A DNA stretch of 58,731 bases. Origin: Candidatus Bathyarchaeota archaeon (lineage in GTDB: Archaea; Thermoproteota; CALKCG01; B24). Numbering within the stretch: the stretch's first letter is position 1; the number at the start of each line of letters is the position of its first letter. Made by a program: the position numbers and the translations under genes. The notes beneath the pieces were generated by a model. It worked only from the letters and a program-made list of their open reading frames with translations. It was not told the origin of the DNA and searched no databases. The stretch lies in assembly GCA_021161255.1 (NCBI GenBank), contig JAGHAZ010000062.1:1-58731 (forward strand), in the 5' to 3' direction. This document shows, piece after piece, positions 32,781 through 41,205 of this stretch.

Positions 32781-32792
32781 AAAATATATAAG
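32781..32792 (+). promoter_or_regulatory. TATA box of alba
   Basis: AAAATATATAAG lies about 80 nt upstream of the preferred ATG at 32870, giving a leader of about 55 nt. GGAGG at 32856-32860 is 9 nt before that ATG. Confidence 0.6.
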
Positions 32793-32869
32793 CACCTTAC
32801 GCTGGTTCTTGATCTGAACGCCATAGGAGGCTAGTGTCTCTAGGAGAATCTATTTGGAGGATGTCTGAA

Positions 32870-33157
32870 ATGTCCGAGAGCGAAGGCGAAGCTGTGGTTC
32901 TGATAGGTAAAAAGCCTGTAATGAACTACGTCGTTGCTTGCATGACCCTCTTCAACTCTGGGGCCAAACAAGTAATCATCAAAGCTAGGGGCAGAGCGAT
33001 CTCGAGAGCCGTAGACACGGTCGAGCTCATAAGGAGAGCCTTCATAAAAGACCTAGTGATCAAGAACATATCGATAGGTACGCAGGAGCTCACCGGCCAA
33101 AACGGTCAGAAAACGAATGTCTCGACGATGGAGATAGTCCTCGCCAGACCAGAGTAG
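32870..33157 (+). CDS. albA: DNA/RNA-binding protein Alba
   Basis: A 95-aa chromatin protein. VVLIGKKPVMNYVVACMTLFNSGAKQVIIKARGRAISRAVDTVELIRRAF contains the Lys pair whose acetylation/deacetylation modulates DNA binding in Sulfolobus Alba. ATG 32870 is chosen because GGAGG at 32856-32860 is correctly spaced; ATG 32861 and GTG 32834 are in-frame alternatives that would lie too near to their upstream purine tracts. Divergent from the PAC2 operon. Confidence 0.95.
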   Translation: MSESEGEAVVLIGKKPVMNYVVACMTLFNSGAKQVIIKARGRAISRAVDTVELIRRAFIKDLVIKNISIGTQELTGQNGQKTNVSTMEIVLARPE

Positions 33158-33239
33158 CAGCGAAGCTGTGATTTAAAACCCCTTTCCCTTTATTTCCGCC
33201 ACTCAACTTAAGAGGTGCCTACTCTAAATTCTACCCTGT

Positions 33240-34484
33240 ATGTCCCCTAGTCTGAAAACGAGACCTCCTGGGACGGAAGCTAGACGGATAATAGGCGAGA
33301 TGCAGAAACTTACAGCCCCCATCAGGCTTAGGATACCGCTGGTGGTTAAGGGACTACGGGGTTCCGAAATCGAAGACATCGACGGAAACACATACATCGA
33401 TATGGACTGTGGACTGGGTCTACAACTCTTACGGTTCGGGGTCGAAGACCTGACGGTTGGACTGAATATCGTATCCTATCCGGCTGGAGACGTTTTATCC
33501 GAATACGTGTACAGACTTCTAGATGTCTCAAAGGGGTTTTTCGGAGAAGGATACCGTTTCCATCTATCGCCGTCGGGCTTAGAGGCTTTTATGACGGTTT
33601 ATTCCTCGATCCTAGAGGTTTCAAGAGGAGGTTCAGCCGTTGTTTTCCATATAAGAAACGGTGTGTCGGTCATGGACTCCTCCCTCTCGTCTACCATACG
33701 CAAGGTCCCCTACCCATACTGTTACCGGTGTCCTCTAAAACATGAGTATCCCGGCTGCGGATATGCTTGCGTAGACTATTTTAAAGACGTTTTAGACGAG
33801 CTTGAAGGCTCCGTCTCACTTGTGGTCTTCAAACCCGTAGACCCGTTTAACTGTATAGTGCCTCCTGAGCCTGTGTGGAGGAGGGTCGTGAAGGCGGCTC
33901 ATGAAGCAGGATGCCCTGTGCTGTGTGACGAAACCGACCTGGCACCCGGTAGGTCTGGTAAACGGCTTTGGTTCGAGAATCTGACGATACGCCCTGAAGC
34001 CGTGTGCCTAGGCGATGGTTTAGCCTCGGGTCTTCCGATAGGCTTAGCGGCTGTCAGAGAAGAACTAGCCGTATGGAAGCCTAAGCCCTTAAAAGCGAAT
34101 CCGATGAGCTGTGTAGCCGGTTTAAGGCTTCTGGAGATGCTTAGAGACGGTAGGTTGCTCTCTAAGGCTCATAAACTGGGTAGAAGTCTAAGGAAACGTC
34201 TGGAGGAGCTGAGCCGTCGATACGAGGTGCCTGGAGACGTAAGGGGCCTCGGTCTTATGGTAGGCTTCGAAGTCGTGGAGGACGAGTCTTCCAAAAAACC
34301 CGCACAACGCTGGGCGAGGTTCTTGGTTAAATACTGCTTCACAAGGGGATTGATCCTAGGCCTAGGTCCACCATCAACTATACGGCTAACCCCCCCGATA
34401 GACGTGGATGAGGAAACGGTAGAAGAAGCGTTAACTATAATCGAAGACGGATTTAAAGAACTCAAACACATGTTTAAACCCTGA
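33240..34484 (+). CDS. Class III aminotransferase fold, PLP lysine replaced by Asp
   Basis: A 414-aa protein that follows class III aminotransferases through the whole length: a DIDGNTYIDMDCGLG N-terminal segment, SPSGLEAF for the SGTEA motif, CPVLCDETDLAPGRSGKRLW for the DEVQTGFGRTG region (Asp230 kept), and SCVAGLRLLEML. The catalytic PLP lysine normally found in the LGKALGGGLPIG motif is Asp259 here (LGDGLASGLPIG; codon GAT at 34014). A Cys-rich stretch at residues 161-177 (CYRC...CGYAC) is extra. Without the lysine it cannot form the internal aldimine, so it is probably a pseudo-enzyme with a binding or regulatory role. Confidence 0.8.
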   Translation: MSPSLKTRPPGTEARRIIGEMQKLTAPIRLRIPLVVKGLRGSEIEDIDGNTYIDMDCGLGLQLLRFGVEDLTVGLNIVSYPAGDVLSEYVYRLLDVSKGFFGEGYRFHLSPSGLEAFMTVYSSILEVSRGGSAVVFHIRNGVSVMDSSLSSTIRKVPYPYCYRCPLKHEYPGCGYACVDYFKDVLDELEGSVSLVVFKPVDPFNCIVPPEPVWRRVVKAAHEAGCPVLCDETDLAPGRSGKRLWFENLTIRPEAVCLGDGLASGLPIGLAAVREELAVWKPKPLKANPMSCVAGLRLLEMLRDGRLLSKAHKLGRSLRKRLEELSRRYEVPGDVRGLGLMVGFEVVEDESSKKPAQRWARFLVKYCFTRGLILGLGPPSTIRLTPPIDVDEETVEEALTIIEDGFKELKHMFKP

Positions 34485-34537
34485 AGATCCATGAGAAACG
34501 TTTAAGAACCACTTATCCGCTAACTCTAATACGCGGT

Positions 34538-34631
34538 AGCCCGGTGGTGTAGCGGCCAAGCATGGCGGGCTCTGGATCCAAACTCCCGGAGGGGAACCCC
34601 GCCGACGGGAGTTCGAATCTCCCCCGGGCTA
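34538..34631 (+). tRNA. tRNA-Gln (CTG) with 21-nt intron
   Basis: Acceptor AGCCCGG/CCGGGCT, discriminator A, anticodon stem GCGGG/CCCGC and anticodon CTG in loop CTCTGG|C. T-arm is GGGAG/CTCCC. A 21-nt intron occupies the standard site after position 37 (about 34576-34596). It folds with CTCT pairing GGGG (two GU wobbles), bulges GGA and AAC, and inner helix TCC/GGA. CCA is not encoded. Confidence 0.9.
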
Positions 34632-34718
34632 CTTTTCTCCTTAAAAATCTAACACTTTCAATCTGTAGGCGCATTCGAAGTAGGTAAAATTAACTTGTTG
34701 AGTTAGTTCCTAGTTATA

Positions 34719-35181
34719 ATGGTGGAAGAGTGCATTTTTTGCGAGATCGTTGAAGGTAAAAGGGATCCCGCAAAAATTTGGGAGGATGAAGAGTTTTTAG
34801 CGATCCTAGATGTAAACCCAAACGTTAAGGGAATGACTTTGGTGTTGACTAAGAAACATTACGGCTCCTATATATCTTCGACCTGCCTGAAGAGCTTTAC
34901 CTAAGATTTATGGCGGCGGCTAAGAAGGTCGCTAAGATTTTGGAGAGGGGGCTGAGCGTAAAGAGGGTTGCGATGGTCATGGAAGGTATGGGGATAAACC
35001 ACGCTCACATTAAACTTTACCCATTGCATGGGTTGAAGGAAAAATTCGAGGAGACATGGGCAAAGGAAAGGGTATTTTTCGAGAAATATGAAGGTTACAT
35101 CTCGACGCAACTCGGCCTCAAGTTAACATCTCTGAACTCAAGAAATTAGCAGAAGAGATAAGGATGAGAAGCAAATGTTGA
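34719..35181 (+). pseudogene. HIT-family hydrolase gene broken by two frameshifts
   Basis: The first part (VEECIFCEIVEGKRDPAKIW... to KKHYGSY) runs into a stop near 34900. The second part (DLPEELYLRFMAAAKK..., HIT motif INHAHIKLYPLHG) resumes in another frame at about 34887. A further frame change near 35114 is needed to read PQVNISELKKLAEEIRMRSKC to 35181. The first is consistent with a 2-nt gain, the second with a 1-nt loss; neither has a BHB fold. Without the shifts it would be a dinucleoside-phosphate hydrolase-type protein of about 153 aa. Two independent indels suggest a decaying gene or sequence error. Confidence 0.75.
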
Positions 35182-35269
35182 GGCGTTTACATAGTTGAAG
35201 TTCATCAGTCTTAACATAATGTTTAAGAGGCTTGGAGAACCATGTTTTCCTGGTTAAGGATTTGATTTT

Positions 35270-36454
35270 ATGCGAGAGGTAGCTTTTCGAAAGATTTCTC
35301 AGGTTATGACTTCCTCGCCTCTGGTGTTCTCGGCGACCGATACAGTCTCCGAGTTTCTAGGGTATATCCGCCAACCAGGCCTCTTCGAGGCGCTTGTGGT
35401 GTTCCGGAATAAGATAGGTGTGGTGACCGCGCGGGACATCCTCGACGTCATGCATCCGGAGCGTACTTTGCTGGGGAAGGTCGCGAGGAGAATATCCCCC
35501 CTCGGTAAGGAGGCGACGGTGCTGGACGCCGTGGACCTTATGTTCTCCAACAGAGTTAGGACTATACCCGTAGCTGAGGATGGTAGAATCGTCGGAGCGG
35601 TCTCCTCTATCGGGGTGGTTGAGGCATTGATAAGTTCTCCTGCTTTCCAAGAGCTGACGTGTGGAGATGTTATGAGGCTGCCGATAGCCTCGGTGAAAGA
35701 GGATGGCCAGGTGTCAACCGTACGGGTCATCATGCGCGAGTACGACGTAGGCGACTTACCGGTGGTGAACTATGAAGGAGAGCTGAAGGGGGTCGTGACC
35801 GCTAGGGACATGGCTCTTAGGCTTCTACAGCCTGAGGAGAGCATGACGCAGGGGGACTTCGACGGTGAAAGCGTCAGAGCCTGGGGTATTCCCGTCGGAG
35901 ACCTGATGGATACGAACCCGTTAACCGCCAGAGCAGAAGATCCTATAGTAGACCTGTTCAGAAGCTTCAAGAGGCTTAGGAAGGAGACCTGCATGGTAGT
36001 GGGGTCTACAGGGCTCCTGAATATTGTCACACCTATGGAGATGATAGCTCCGCTGACCTTATTCAGGTTCAAAGAGAGGATTCACGTATATATCCTAGGT
36101 CTACCGGAGACCGGGGACTTTTTAGACGCGATGACCATTCAGGATAAGATCTATAGGACGTTAGGCAGGGGGATAGCGTTCCGCGATGACATAAGAGAGG
36201 TGGTAGTCGACGTTAAACGAAGGAAAAGGAATGGAACGAGGGTTCTCTATCAGGTCAAGGCTAACGTGTATTCTTCTACTAAACCTCTCACGTTAACGGC
36301 TCACGGTTGGTACTTAGCCGAGGTCTTCGACGAACTCTGTAGGATGCTGGATAGAGCATTAGTGAGAAGCAAAAAGAGGGGGCTGAGACCTAGGGATAGG
36401 CGTGAGACACGTCTAGCTAGAAGGGAAACGCTGGGTGAACGGCGGAAAACGTGA
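35270..36454 (+). CDS. Four-CBS-domain protein with HPF-like C-terminal domain
   Basis: A 394-aa protein. Four CBS repeats lie at about 10-62, 67-125, 128-185 and 205-262 (signatures VMTSSPLVFSATDTVSEFLG, ISPLGKEATVLDAVDLM, VMRLPIASVKEDGQVSTV, LMDTNPLTARAEDPIVDLF), forming two Bateman modules that usually bind adenine nucleotides. Residues 270-375 (ERIHVYILGLPETGD..., VVVDVKRRKRNGTR, VKANVYSSTKPLTLTAHGWYLAEVFDELCRMLDRAL) follow the ribosome hibernation factor HPF/S30AE pattern. A very basic tail follows. The arrangement suggests an energy-sensing ribosome-binding factor. The HPF part is inferred from pattern. Confidence 0.75.
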   Translation: MREVAFRKISQVMTSSPLVFSATDTVSEFLGYIRQPGLFEALVVFRNKIGVVTARDILDVMHPERTLLGKVARRISPLGKEATVLDAVDLMFSNRVRTIPVAEDGRIVGAVSSIGVVEALISSPAFQELTCGDVMRLPIASVKEDGQVSTVRVIMREYDVGDLPVVNYEGELKGVVTARDMALRLLQPEESMTQGDFDGESVRAWGIPVGDLMDTNPLTARAEDPIVDLFRSFKRLRKETCMVVGSTGLLNIVTPMEMIAPLTLFRFKERIHVYILGLPETGDFLDAMTIQDKIYRTLGRGIAFRDDIREVVVDVKRRKRNGTRVLYQVKANVYSSTKPLTLTAHGWYLAEVFDELCRMLDRALVRSKKRGLRPRDRRETRLARRETLGERRKT

Positions 36455-36503
36455 AGCTAAGAGTTAAAAGCATAGCGTAGTCTTTATGATTCTAGGTGTT
36501 CTT

Positions 36504-37691
36504 ATGGGCGTGAAACGTGGTAAGTGGTTTAGAGAAGCCCGGTTTGGGATGTTCATTCACTGGGGGCTTTACTCGATCTTGGGACGTGGAGAATGGGTTA
36601 TGTACCTTGAACACATACCAGTAGAGGAGTATGCTAAGCTAGCTAAAAGGTTCAGACCCGTAAGGTTTGACCCGGACGAGTGGGTTTCATACGCTAAGAA
36701 AGCCGGTATGCGGTATATGGTGCTTACAAGTAGGCATCACGACGGTTTCAGCCTGTTCGATAGCAAGGTCTCAGACTTTACGGCGCCTAAATCGGCGGCG
36801 GGTAGAGACTTAGTGGCTGAGTTTATCGACGCATGCCATAGAGCCGGCATGCGGGTGGGCCTATACTACTCGCTTTTGGACTGGAGGTGGCCTGCATACT
36901 GGAAAGGTCCTAAAAAGGACCCTGATGGATGGTCTAAGTTCCTCGAATACGTCCACACCCAGGTCGAGGAGATATGCAGCAACTATGGCAGGCTCGATGT
37001 GCTCTGGTATGACGGTGCGTGGCCTTACACGGCTGAAGACTGGCGCTCCTCAGAGCTTAACGCTAGGGTGCGTGAGCTTCAACCGGATATATTGATCAAT
37101 AACCGGTCGGGTCTTCCAGAGGACTTCGACACCCCGGAGCAGCATATCCGGGCTTCACCGTCTGGTAGGTTATGGGAGGCCTGTATGACGATGACGGAGT
37201 ACTTCTGGGGCTACTGCAAAGGAGACCCATGGAGGTCTACTAGAAGGCTCATCCAATACCTCGTGACCTGCGCTAGTGGTGATGGGAACCTTCTCTTAAA
37301 TGTCGGTCCGAAGGCTGACGGATCCTTCCCTGCAATGGCTATTAGAAAACTCAGGGAGATAGGCTCGTGGATGAAGGTTAACGGGGAGTCCGTTTACGGC
37401 TCTGAGAGGTGCCCGTTCAGCTCGGCCGTGGGTCCTTTGACGGCTAAAGGGAGTAAGGTCTATCTTCACGTGTTCAGGTGGCCTGGTAGGGAGGTGTGTA
37501 TATCTGGTGTAGGCAACGACGTTAAAGAAGCCTACCTACTAGCTACGGGAGATTACGTTAGGATAACCAAGAAAGACGATAGAGTTTTCCTCAGAGGATT
37601 ACCGTCTAGACCACCAGACCCCTATGACACGGTCATAGCCTTAGAGCTTGATGGCGCTCCGGTCGGCGTGCCTTATAAAGTCGGAAGTTAG
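36504..37691 (+). CDS. GH29 alpha-L-fucosidase
   Basis: A 395-aa glycoside hydrolase. WFREARFGMFIHWGLYS at the N-terminus, YMVLTSRHHDGFSLFDS and LDVLWYDGAWPYTAEDW are the hallmark segments; the Asp in WYDG is the catalytic nucleophile. GNLLLNVGPKADGSF also marks the family. No signal peptide is visible, so it probably acts in the cytoplasm on short fucosides. ATG 36504 is chosen over 36486 because the protein then begins just before the conserved WFREARFG. Confidence 0.92.
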   Translation: MGVKRGKWFREARFGMFIHWGLYSILGRGEWVMYLEHIPVEEYAKLAKRFRPVRFDPDEWVSYAKKAGMRYMVLTSRHHDGFSLFDSKVSDFTAPKSAAGRDLVAEFIDACHRAGMRVGLYYSLLDWRWPAYWKGPKKDPDGWSKFLEYVHTQVEEICSNYGRLDVLWYDGAWPYTAEDWRSSELNARVRELQPDILINNRSGLPEDFDTPEQHIRASPSGRLWEACMTMTEYFWGYCKGDPWRSTRRLIQYLVTCASGDGNLLLNVGPKADGSFPAMAIRKLREIGSWMKVNGESVYGSERCPFSSAVGPLTAKGSKVYLHVFRWPGREVCISGVGNDVKEAYLLATGDYVRITKKDDRVFLRGLPSRPPDPYDTVIALELDGAPVGVPYKVGS

Positions 37692-37733
37692 AAGTAGGAA
37701 ACGTTAAACGATGAGGCGGATAAACTTAACACG

Positions 37734-38261
37734 ATGTTCGAAGACGTAATTTCGATGCTCGAGCCTGGAGAACGGTTGATATGGTCCGGTAGGCCCCTGC
37801 TTAAGCCGTTTGTGCTTAAGAGGCTTAGCGGGCTGATAATCCCGATAGTCTTCATAGTGTTCTCCACCTCTTTCACACCTTTCTTCACGACCGGTTGGAC
37901 TATGCCGCTAGTGTCCTTTTTCATCCTATGGTTCGGGATACTCGGTTTTATGCTGTTTCTATCCTCTATATACCCTCTTCTCCTATGGAGAAACCTGTAT
38001 TACGTCTTGACGGATAAGAGGATGATCGTTAGAAAAGGGGTATTAGGCATAGACTACGACATATTAGACCTAAAGTACATCCAACAGATCAACGTAAACG
38101 TCGGTGTCTGGGATAAGTTCTATGGAACCGGAACGGTGATTATCCAAGCGATAGGGGTCTCACCTGTAAGCTTACAGTCTGTACCGAACCCCCTGAACGT
38201 TCAAAAAATAATAAAAGCGGCGGCAGAGGCGAGAAAATCCACAGAAGCCCTTAGAAGCTAA
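37734..38261 (+). CDS. Membrane protein with bacterial PH-like domain (bPH2)
   Basis: A 175-aa protein. LEPGERLIWSGRPLL at the N-terminus, two adjacent transmembrane segments at about 33-50 and 58-80, then NLYYVLTDKRMIVRKGVLGIDYDILDLKYIQQINV and FYGTGTVIIQAIG, the YdbS/YdbT-like bPH2 pattern. Function is unknown. It ends 4 nt inside the 3' end of the next, convergent gene. Confidence 0.8.
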   Translation: MFEDVISMLEPGERLIWSGRPLLKPFVLKRLSGLIIPIVFIVFSTSFTPFFTTGWTMPLVSFFILWFGILGFMLFLSSIYPLLLWRNLYYVLTDKRMIVRKGVLGIDYDILDLKYIQQINVNVGVWDKFYGTGTVIIQAIGVSPVSLQSVPNPLNVQKIIKAAAEARKSTEALRS

Positions 38262-38749
38262 AAGCTTAAGATCTCCTCGATTTTTCTCCTAGCCTCTTTT
38301 ACCTTCTCCCTAAGGGCTTCTAGCTTCCTCCTATATGAGTCCCGTTCCTCTTCGAGTTTTCTAAGCTTCTCCTCAAGCTCCTTTATCTTAGACTCGTATA
38401 CTTTCTTAACATCAGACTCGAATACGAGCCTTTCGATGTTTGGCTTGTCAAAAACTATTTCACCTTTCTCTTCATCATAAGCGGCTTTAACCGTTATCCT
38501 TATGAAATCACCTTTACTAAGCTTAAGCTCCTCGACAAGCCTCCTATAGAGCATCTGGTTAAGTTTGGCCACATCTCTTAAAACGATATCTCGAGGAACT
38601 TTATCCCTAAAGACCGCCAGGGCGACTTTCCTAAGCTTATTCGCATATAGAGCCGCCGGAATAACCCCGGTTCTAAGCTCAACCTTCTCGATGGGCGTAA
38701 AACCACCTCCGAATAGTACCTTCAGCTTGAAACGATATATGTGTTTCAT
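38258..38749 (-). CDS. DUF2258-like protein with C-terminal coiled coil
   Basis: A 163-aa protein. ELRTGVIPAALYANKLRKVALAVFRDKV then LNQMLYRRLVEELKLSKGDFIRITV resembles archaeal DUF2258 proteins, and the last ~50 residues (ESKIKELEEKLRKLEEERDSYRRKLEALREKVKEARRKIEEI) form a strong coiled coil. DUF2258 has no established role. The family name is from memory of the pattern, not a search. Confidence 0.6.
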   Translation of the reverse strand: MKHIYRFKLKVLFGGGFTPIEKVELRTGVIPAALYANKLRKVALAVFRDKVPRDIVLRDVAKLNQMLYRRLVEELKLSKGDFIRITVKAAYDEEKGEIVFDKPNIERLVFESDVKKVYESKIKELEEKLRKLEEERDSYRRKLEALREKVKEARRKIEEILSF

Positions 38750-38854
38750 AGAAACTGGCGTAATAGCATTTCAACCTACCCTTTACACGGTTAAGCCATG
38801 AACCTGAATGCTGAATGTTTTAAATTCTATTAACCGATTAAGTTCGGGGTCGAA

Positions 38855-40216
38855 TTGGAGGATTTTGTGGTTAAGGTATTGGACGGTATCCCGGAGTACA
38901 GGGAGTTTATGACGGTGGATGAGCTGAACAGAAGTAGCGAGAAGCTTGTCTCGAAACACGGTGATAAGGCGTCGCTTTTCGAAGTCGGAACCGCGAGAAA
39001 CGGAGAGCCTATAAAGTGTCTGAAGATAGAGGGCGGGGAAGTTAACGCGTTGCTGTTCGCCTTTCCACATCCTAACGAGCCGATCGGAAGCATGACGCTT
39101 GAATATTTATCTTGGAAACTGGTTTCAGACGACGAGTTTAGGAAGCGCATGAATACCACGTGGTATATAGTGAAGTGTATAGACCCGTTCGGAGCTAGGC
39201 TCAACGAGGGTTGGTTTAAAGGCAAATGGAGTTTGAGAAAGTATGCGTTAAACTACTATAGGCCGCCTGGTTATAAACAGGTCGAATGGACGTTTCCGAT
39301 AGAGTATAAAACATTGAAGTTCGATAAGCCTCTACCGGAGACGAAGGCCCTGATGAAGCTCATGGACGACGTCAGACCAGATTTCATGGCTTCGCTTCAT
39401 AACGCCGGCTTCTGCGGAGCGTACTTCTACCTATCCGACCCTCTTCCAGAGGTCTACGGTAAGCTCCATAAGCTCGCCGAGAGGTTTAGTATCCCGATCC
39501 ATCTCGGGGAGCCGGAGGTCCCATATGTGGTTAAACTTGCAGATGCCGTGTTCAAGATGCCTACTGTCACAGATGCGTATGAGTACTACGCCAGGTATTT
39601 GAGGAAGGACCCCGCCGAGGTCATCAAAAGCGGAGCCAGTAGCGACGAATACGTGAAAAGGATTAATAAGAATGCTTTAACAGTGGTCTGCGAGGTCCCA
39701 TACATCTATGACGATAGAATAGCCGACACAACGCCCATAGGGATCAAACGCAGAGACATCATAATGCTAGGGATAAGGAAAACCAGACGAAACCTTAGGG
39801 AGCTTAAGAGAAGGCTAGAGAGGGTCGAGCCCTATGTTCGGAAAGATTCTCCCTTCTACGAGGCGCTGTCTGAGTTCATAAGGGTCGGGTTTGAGTCTCT
39901 TAAGGCCGAAGAGAACTGGGCTAAGAGAGACCCATCGACCGATAGACAGGCGACCGTTTCAGAAGCCTTTGACACAGTGGCCGCTGGGGTCTATTTCTAC
40001 GGTACGCTTAGATATGGTCTGTTCTATCGGCTGGTCTCTGAGGACGGCGTAGATGCAGGGGAGCTTAGGAAGCACCGTCGATGGTCGTTGAAGAGGATAA
40101 ACCATATGGAGAGCGAGTTCATGAAGCTGTCGAACTATAGGGTTATCTCGATCAGAAACCTGGTCGGAGTTCAGCTCGGGACGATATTGTACACTTTGTC
40201 TACGAAATTAAAATAG
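38855..40216 (+). CDS. M14-family zinc carboxypeptidase
   Basis: A 453-aa metallopeptidase. HPNEPIGS supplies the first zinc His and Glu (HxxE), and SLHNAG the third ligand. VCEVPY in the C-terminal third is placed where the catalytic Glu would lie. KWSLRKYALNYYRPP and PETKALMKLMDDVRPDFMASLHN surround the site. It would release C-terminal residues from peptides, or cleave amides of similar shape. No signal peptide, so probably cytoplasmic. TTG start at 38855. Confidence 0.8.
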   Translation: MEDFVVKVLDGIPEYREFMTVDELNRSSEKLVSKHGDKASLFEVGTARNGEPIKCLKIEGGEVNALLFAFPHPNEPIGSMTLEYLSWKLVSDDEFRKRMNTTWYIVKCIDPFGARLNEGWFKGKWSLRKYALNYYRPPGYKQVEWTFPIEYKTLKFDKPLPETKALMKLMDDVRPDFMASLHNAGFCGAYFYLSDPLPEVYGKLHKLAERFSIPIHLGEPEVPYVVKLADAVFKMPTVTDAYEYYARYLRKDPAEVIKSGASSDEYVKRINKNALTVVCEVPYIYDDRIADTTPIGIKRRDIIMLGIRKTRRNLRELKRRLERVEPYVRKDSPFYEALSEFIRVGFESLKAEENWAKRDPSTDRQATVSEAFDTVAAGVYFYGTLRYGLFYRLVSEDGVDAGELRKHRRWSLKRINHMESEFMKLSNYRVISIRNLVGVQLGTILYTLSTKLK

Positions 40217-40261
40217 GATGGAAGGAGGTCATAGCCGTATTACAACGTTTAGAATGGTTTA

Positions 40262-40990
40262 CTAGAGCTTTTCAAGCGGTTTGACGTTACCGAAGCGGGG
40301 TTTAGGTCTCTTAACAGGCTTAGCCCATCGTACGGCGTTGCCGATGACCTTCAGAACGTTAGGGTCGTGGTAGATGGGTAGTGTTTCATGGCCCGGCCTG
40401 AAGTAAAAGACCTTCCCCATGCCGCGGTAAAAGCAACATCCGCTACGGAAGACTTCGCCGCCCTTAAACCAACTGATGAAAACCAGTTCGTCGGGAGGTG
40501 GTATGTCGAATGGTTCACCATACATCTCAGTATGCTCAATCTCAAAGTAGTCGCCTATTCCCTCCGCTATCGGGTGTCCTGGGGCGACTACCCAGAGACG
40601 CTCTCTTTCACCGGCTTCTCTCCACTTGAGACTACACGTAGTACCCATGAGGCGTTTGAAGATCTTCGAGTAGTGCGCCGAATGCAGCACTATCAAGCCC
40701 ATGCCCTCTAGGACTATACGTCTATAGATTCTATCAACCACATCGTCCCTTACCTTTTCGTGGGCTAAATGCCCCCACCATATAAGAACGTCCGTATTGT
40801 TCAGCACCTCTTCCGTTAATCCATGTTCAGGCTCTTCTAGGGTAGCGGTTCTAACCTTAAACCCGCATTGCTTCTCCAAGTATTCGGCGATGACGGAGTG
40901 CATCCCCTTAGGATAGATTTCAGCGACTTTAGGATCCTTCTTCTCATGCAAGAACTCATTCCAGACGGTTACCCGGACGACGTCTCTCAT
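40262..40990 (-). CDS. ThuA-like protein
   Basis: A 242-aa protein of the ThuA class (glutamine-amidotransferase-like fold). [71 protein letters not shown] and [32 protein letters not shown] are the family's signature segments. ThuA is linked to trehalose/maltose metabolism in bacteria, but the archaeal substrate is unknown. It is separated from TFB by a divergent promoter region. Confidence 0.85.
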   Translation of the reverse strand: MRDVVRVTVWNEFLHEKKDPKVAEIYPKGMHSVIAEYLEKQCGFKVRTATLEEPEHGLTEEVLNNTDVLIWWGHLAHEKVRDDVVDRIYRRIVLEGMGLIVLHSAHYSKIFKRLMGTTCSLKWREAGERERLWVVAPGHPIAEGIGDYFEIEHTEMYGEPFDIPPPDELVFISWFKGGEVFRSGCCFYRGMGKVFYFRPGHETLPIYHDPNVLKVIGNAVRWAKPVKRPKPRFGNVKPLEKL

Positions 40991-41075
40991 GGTATCCCCA
41001 TGAAGCCACTATAGCGGAGGAAACTATATGTATGTTTCTAAAAACCCTCCTTCAGCTTTAAAGAAAAAAGATACC

Positions 41076-41085
41076 CTTTTATAGC
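41076..41085 (+). promoter_or_regulatory. TATA box of the TFB gene
   Basis: CTTTTATAGC in an AT-rich region about 120 nt upstream of the ATG at 41206. A transcript starting about 25 nt downstream would carry a leader of about 100 nt, long for this window. Confidence 0.5.
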
Positions 41086-41177
41086 ATGTTTACAATTAAT
41101 GTATTGTTCTCCTTAAGAACAGGTAGTGGTGGTTAAACCCTCTTCTTAGGTAGCTACTCCTTCCTTTCTTTAAGGTG

Positions 41178-41199
41178 ATCCTCCAGCCGTTTGGAGGGT
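41178..41199 (+). promoter_or_regulatory. Leader hairpin occluding the TFB ribosome-binding site
   Basis: ATCCTCCA (41178-41185) and TGGAGGGT (41192-41199) pair in an 8-bp stem with one GU and a 6-nt loop (GCCGTT). The right arm contains GGAGG, the likely Shine-Dalgarno sequence of the TFB start at 41206. If the stem forms, the ribosome-binding site is hidden. Confidence 0.5.
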
Positions 41200-41205
41200 G
41201 TTTTT

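Noticed and set aside
34880-35120. A BHB intron as the cause of the HIT gene frameshifts
   Set aside because: The apparent indels are one or two nucleotides, with no paired bulges around them.
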